Positions 59,960 through 64,000 of a stretch of DNA of 64,000 bases are shown here, one piece after another. The notes beneath the pieces were generated by a model. The model saw only the letters and a program-made list of their open reading frames with translations. It was not told where the DNA came from and did not search any database. The first letter of the stretch is position 1; each line of letters starts with the position of its first letter. The position numbers were made by a program, and so were the translations under genes. The stretch spans positions 3,649,001 to 3,713,000 of the forward strand of contig CM067538.1 of the NCBI GenBank assembly GCA_034509925.1. The letters are read 5' to 3'. The stretch comes from Hirudinaria manillensis (Eukaryota; Annelida; Clitellata; Hirudinida; Hirudinidae).

Positions 59960-61130
59960 CAGGAATGGCAAGTCGAATGCTTCATACACTTTCAGTGAAT
60001 CATCTTGAGGACGCTTCCTGATCTGGTTCGATGCGATGAATTTGGCCGCCAGCCTCGACGTGACGGGAGAGTTCGCTCTCTAACGATAAACTGTCTAACT
60101 GTCTACCAATGAACTGTGTTCGAGTCTCACATTTGCCCAACTCCTTTTCGAAAACATCCGGGAATCGTTTAACCTTGGCAAGTTATCTCCCTTCTTGACT
60201 TCTGCTCAATCTTGCAGCAGATGGCATTGAAGGCCTTCTGAAGAGGTTGCAGTTGGTTCATCCACTCGACGCTTTCAGCCACATAGCAGCGACCTCCGCA
60301 GGTGAATTCAACATCAAATTGGCCCAGGACCTCTATTGGCGTTCGATTGAAGTCCCCAGTGAGACATTGTTTATTCCAGACAAGGCGAGCCCATGTGTCT
60401 CTGCTTGTGATCGTGACATCAGCACCAGTCCAACTACATCCTAACCTTGGTTTCTCCGAAGTTACCTGCGATTAGACATTTGAAATTTTTCCACTGTTAG
60501 ATTGTCGATCCGAGCCAGCATCACCGTTTTATTTATCATCGCACTCGGGTTACGGAACTTCATGGTGCCGATGTTCAAACGCATAGCGTCGACTCTCCTC
60601 TTGAATACTGAAACTTTGTCTCCGAATATGTTCTCCAAAACTTTGCTTGTAAAAAAACAATTCACTTGGAGACAGTGATGTGATCTGTAAAACTGTGGTA
60701 TGCCTCTTCATTCAGTTTCGTCACGAGTTTTGTCCGCATCCTAGAACTGTATTGCGTGATTTCCTAGAACCGCTTCAAAACGTCAGATACACTTGGAAAA
60801 AGGCGCACCAGATTCAGGATCTTACTTTAATTGCGTTATCTATTTCATTAGCTCCGGGAATAGATCTGATTTATTGTATATGGCTCTATGCTGAGGTTTC
60901 AGGGTCTGGAGCAATTGCAACAATCTCTTCCGTTCGATGGTTCCCCTCGTCTCGGCGGAGATCTTCCTCACGACGGCAAATATCTTCTTCCTCACAACTG
61001 CAATTCTCTTCTCGCCCTTCATCGCGTCGTCGATATACTATCACGGTCAAAAATTTATTCTCAGTAGCCATCCTGGTCGACAAATATGTTATTGTTGTGA
61101 CCAAAAATATCTAACAGTTTGAAGTTGAGA
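59960..61130 (-). mobile_element. Ty3/gypsy fossil E
   Basis: The left edge (59965-60060) matches the integrase C-terminal region of fossils B and D. To the right, minus-strand pieces of protease (FDVEFTCGGRCYVAESVEWM near 60250-60320) and gag (60462-60665: NIFGDKVSVFKRRVDAMRLN) follow, then a charged Arg/Glu-rich stretch to about 61104. RT is not recognisable. Broken, with many breaks. Confidence 0.62.
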
Positions 61131-61377
61131 AACTTAGCAATTGTGCGCGTGTAGATGCTCGCCGCTATGAGTCTCTACAGGAACCTTTGTCCGCGGGGAT
61201 ATAATAAGAAACATCCCATGGCTATACCTTGTCGGAAACACTAATCATTAGCTTATCGTCGAAATATCAATGTGTAACAGGTTATTCCCTAGACAGGAAT
61301 TAAATTCCCTTGGGATATACCACAAATTTGTATGATTTTAGTGTAATAATATTTATTTATAAGACAAATTTTCAAAT

Positions 61378-61626
61378 ATGTTTATTTTTACAATTTCACA
61401 ATGCTTGATGCATGTTTTAAATCTTAAATTTCCATATTTTGTGGTCAATCTAACATTTAAAGCCCATTTAGACTTGCATCCGGTGTTCCGAAACACGTAC
61501 GGGCGCATGTTTGGTGATATGGACAATAAAGTTATTGGTATCGATATTGTCAGAGGTAAAAATTTTCATACGATATTAATTTCCTTGTTGGTACAACTTA
61601 TCAAGACACGGGTGTTGCGAATGTGA
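61378..61626 (+). other. Unrecognised open frame, possible lone exon
   Basis: The frame contains LTFKAHLDLHPVFRNTYGRM, then FGDMDNKVIGIDIVRG, immediately followed by GTAAAA, which could be a donor. The composition looks more protein-like than its surroundings, but I recognise no family and no partner exons. Confidence 0.25.
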
Positions 61627-62384
61627 AAGTATATTTCACGCGTGTCACAAATAATACAAATTATTTAAAAATGCCTGTTATCTAATCGGCATTGGCCTTC
61701 GAAACAATATGATTCATCCTGAAATATCAATTTTGAAATAGGAAGACAAATTTTGAAAATATTTTATATGAACTCCTAACCATTAATCATTGGCTAAAAT
61801 AATGTGGATGTGTTCCATAATCATGACACCAAAATCCTTTCACTGAAACACTAAAAGCCTTTGCCATTTGAATTTCACAAATGTCGTCCACAATAATTGT
61901 CATAAACCAAGCCTTATATAATTGAGAATAGTTACTCAGACCAAAGCACTAAATTAGATTACGTTGGTGGAAAGCAAGAGATGCAAAGTCCCTGGAAGAC
62001 CTGAAAGGAGTTGCAACAACAGTTAATGAAACGTCTTACAGAATGACTGTTGGAGTCAGATTATGAATTCGACAACGACAGTAACTGCTATGCGTCAAGG
62101 CATTTCTACCTTCAATGCAATTATGGGGGTATGGAGAAAAAAAACTGACGCACAAAAATTGGAGAACTGTGCGCAGAGAATTTTTAGAAACCATAAACGG
62201 ACAGAGTTGGAATGCAATTAAAGGAACTCCACATAGACATTAAACTAGAATCCAGTAAGAAAATAGATATTATTAAGCTCCAATATTCGACGGTCAAACA
62301 CCAGTGTGAGTGATCTATGCCAAGCTTTGGAGCTCTTCAAGGAGCAACGGATCTCTAGCGGACCCATATTTTATTGCTGTGTCC

Positions 62385-62812
62385 AGAAAAAGAATCTGTG
62401 ACTTGAAGTGGTCTGCTTTGACCTCCGGACAAAAATCCTGCTGAAAATGTGTGGGGATTGCTCATTAATCAATTATTTTTAGGCAAAAAACCAGCACTTT
62501 TGAATTGCAAAAATATCTGAGATAGGAAATGATAAAGTTGGACAATAAAAGGCTGAAACTCTTCTTTTTAATTGGAAAGATCGTTCAGGAAGTATTTCAA
62601 AAAAAGAATGGCAAAACACATCGGCCTTATTTATTTTATATTTTAAACGTTTGTTTTATCGCTTTGTTTATTGCAATTCCAGTGTTAGATTTTTGCCTAA
62701 CATTATAATGGACCAATTAGAGTAATCCCCACACATTTTCACTAAAATTTAGGTCCGTAGATCGAGCAGACCACTTCTTTGAAGACACTATGATTCTTTT
62801 TCTGGAAAATAA
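62385..62812. repeat. Inverted repeat made of two Tc1-like transposase ends
   Basis: Arm 1 (about 62385-62515) reads on the plus strand AAGTGGTCTGCTTTGACCTC, then ENVWGLL and GGCAAAAAACCAGCAC. Arm 2 (about 62678-62812) reads the same order on the minus strand (AAGTGGTCTGCTCGATCTAC, ENVWGLL). 'NPAENVWG' is the third catalytic segment of a Tc1/mariner transposase. The arms are imperfect, separated by about 160 bases. More decayed transposase sequence probably lies left of arm 1, from about 61960. Confidence 0.65.
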
Positions 62813-63057
62813 CATTTTTTGATTGATATTGAGATGTGGATGCTTTGACCGGAAAAATATTGTTATAACCCTGAAAAATAAATAATTAAAAAAATCATTT
62901 AAAATTATATGACGCTATGAAATTAGAACTGTTATACAGTCTTCGGTTAGTTTTGTGTTATATCGTTCAATCGAAGGATAACTAGTCTAAGACAAACGTT
63001 TAAGTAGCTTTATTCACTAATCACTAATGCGCCACCACAACAGTTTGATTATGCAGC

Positions 63058-63216
63058 TCAACAAATCGGGAACCGAGAAAGCAGAGCGAGAGTCAGAGCG
63101 AAAGCGGTGCGAGAGAATTAGCAGATTCCTGGACATTTAGGCATTGAACAGCTTCCAAGCCATCTGAACACTTTCAATAAACCTGGCAATTAGTTTGAGG
63201 ACCCCGGGTTATTACA
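63058..63216 (+). repeat. LTR fragment of the SAP-Gag family
   Basis: Right part of the LTR only: GAGAAAGCAGAGCGAGAGTC, CTTCCAAGCCATCTGA, then GGACCCCGGGTTATTACA at 63199-63216. Same orientation as the complete LTR starting 50 bases further on. Confidence 0.7.
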
Positions 63217-63265
63217 ATATTTTTTCTTTTATACGAGGCTCACCGATTTTCACTTTTTATCGTAT

Positions 63266-64000
63266 TGTTGGATCCAATAAATTGAATAATAATTAAAATT
63301 ATATTGCCGATTAATTAATTTAATAATTAATTAAATTTAGTGGCAATATAATTTGAGAATTAATTAATTGTTGCTATTCAGACTCTTTGGTTATGCACCT
63401 CGACAAATGGATTTGTATCGGAAAGTAGAGCGAGAGTAATAGAAACAGCAGATTTCAAGACTTAATCAATTAAGCATTTTACATCTTCCAAGCCATCTGA
63501 CAACTTTTAATAAACCTGACCTTCTATAATTAGTTTGAGGACCCCGGGTTATTACATTGGTGTCAGGAGTGGGATTTAGAGTTAAAGGGTGTCCAAAAGT
63601 CACTAAGGTAGAAGTTTGTTGGTTGAAAAGTGAAGGATGCCGAAGTACTTGGATGAATTGTACGTGCCTCGATTGAGACAAGAATTGAGAGATCGTGGCC
63701 TGGATTGCAAAGGCACGAAAGCTGAGATACGAGAACGACTTGGGGCATGGCTGACAGAGAATGGCCATGACCCGGAGGAATACGAATTCGAGTCTCGATA
63801 TAGTAAGTTGCTGAGAGAGTTAGAGGAGTGTAGGAGGATTATTAGGGGCGATTTGAAAAACACAGCGATTCCATGTCAGGATGTCTCGCTGGTTTCGGGT
63901 GAAAACTCTACCGAGAAGAGTCCTGTTGGTTCTTTTGAATTCGAGTCCGAATATAGTAAGTGGCGGAGAAAGTTTGCAGAGAACTCTAGGAGGACTATTA
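63266..64000 (+). mobile_element. LTR element with SAP-like Gag (continues past window)
   Basis: LTR 63266-63556 (TGTTGGATCC ... GGGTTATTACA), then TTGGTGTCAGGAGTGGGATT (63557 on), a likely primer-binding region. An open frame starts at 63637 (MPKYLDELYVPRLRQELRDR) and stays open to the window edge, 121 codons. Residues 8-40 follow the SAP pattern: L-x-x-ELRDRGLDCKGTKAEIRERL. Downstream, a short motif EFES-x-YSK-x-x-R repeats about 50 residues apart. The visible part looks whole, so it may be a fairly young copy. Family placement (gypsy-related by LTR and primer site similarity to 54217-56905) is inference; no pol is in view. Confidence 0.72.

Noticed and set aside
60060-60135. tRNA-like T-loop (GTTCGAGTC) suggesting a tRNA or SINE
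   Set aside because: No matching A box, acceptor stem or cloverleaf could be drawn; it lies within gypsy debris.
1-64000. CRISPR arrays, operons or prokaryotic features
   Set aside because: The window is clearly eukaryotic, with spliced genes and poly(A) signals; no direct-repeat/spacer array is present.

Overview
This window looks like an AT-rich nuclear chromosome segment of an invertebrate, most likely an arthropod. The genes are split by many short GT-AG introns. The best-recognised proteins resemble arthropod forms: the Akt tail keeps the FSYQG ending seen in the fly protein, and the CIN85/CD2AP homologue resembles fly cindr. More than half of the window is transposon debris. I cannot name the species.

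Layout. 57-837: last two exons of an Akt kinase (+). 1770-10030: transposon block, with a Ty3/gypsy fossil split by a Copia element, a Tc1-like element and a second Tc1-like relic. 11421-15108: complete CIN85/CD2AP/cindr-type adaptor gene (-, 12 coding exons after a leader exon). 16020-17135: LINE fragment. 17837-25229 is the densest genic stretch: PPM1G-type phosphatase (+), signal peptidase subunit SPCS1 (-), an unrecognised 90-aa membrane protein (-), the ZNF593/Bud20 ribosome-export factor (+), and the 3' end of an OXR1/NCOA7-type LysM-TLDc gene. That last gene runs on the minus strand from 41409 to 25227, and its introns hold a Tc1 element, pogo pieces, two solo LTRs, CR1/L2 and R2/NeSL-like LINE fragments, a gypsy fragment and a coronin-like fragment. 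41611-52816: mostly gypsy fossils, more R2/NeSL-like LINE and a small SAP-type LTR element. 53140-58450: a secreted serine protease gene (+) whose introns hold a pogo MITE and a gypsy element. 58975-64000: more repeats, ending in an LTR plus the open 5' part of a gag whose N-terminus looks like a SAP domain.

The host genes have no shared pathway; they are independent housekeeping and signalling genes. PPM1G/SPCS1 and ZNF593/OXR1 are tight convergent pairs. Exon models were built by eye. For five host genes the exon phases sum to an exact reading frame. The protease needs a less usual donor site to stay in frame, and Akt is only partial.

The least familiar items are the SAP-like Gag LTR family (two copies plus related solo LTRs, two of which share an ATAG target duplication), the small membrane protein, the pair of Tc1 copies sharing the same coding lesions, and a set of LINE pieces with a restriction-like endonuclease.
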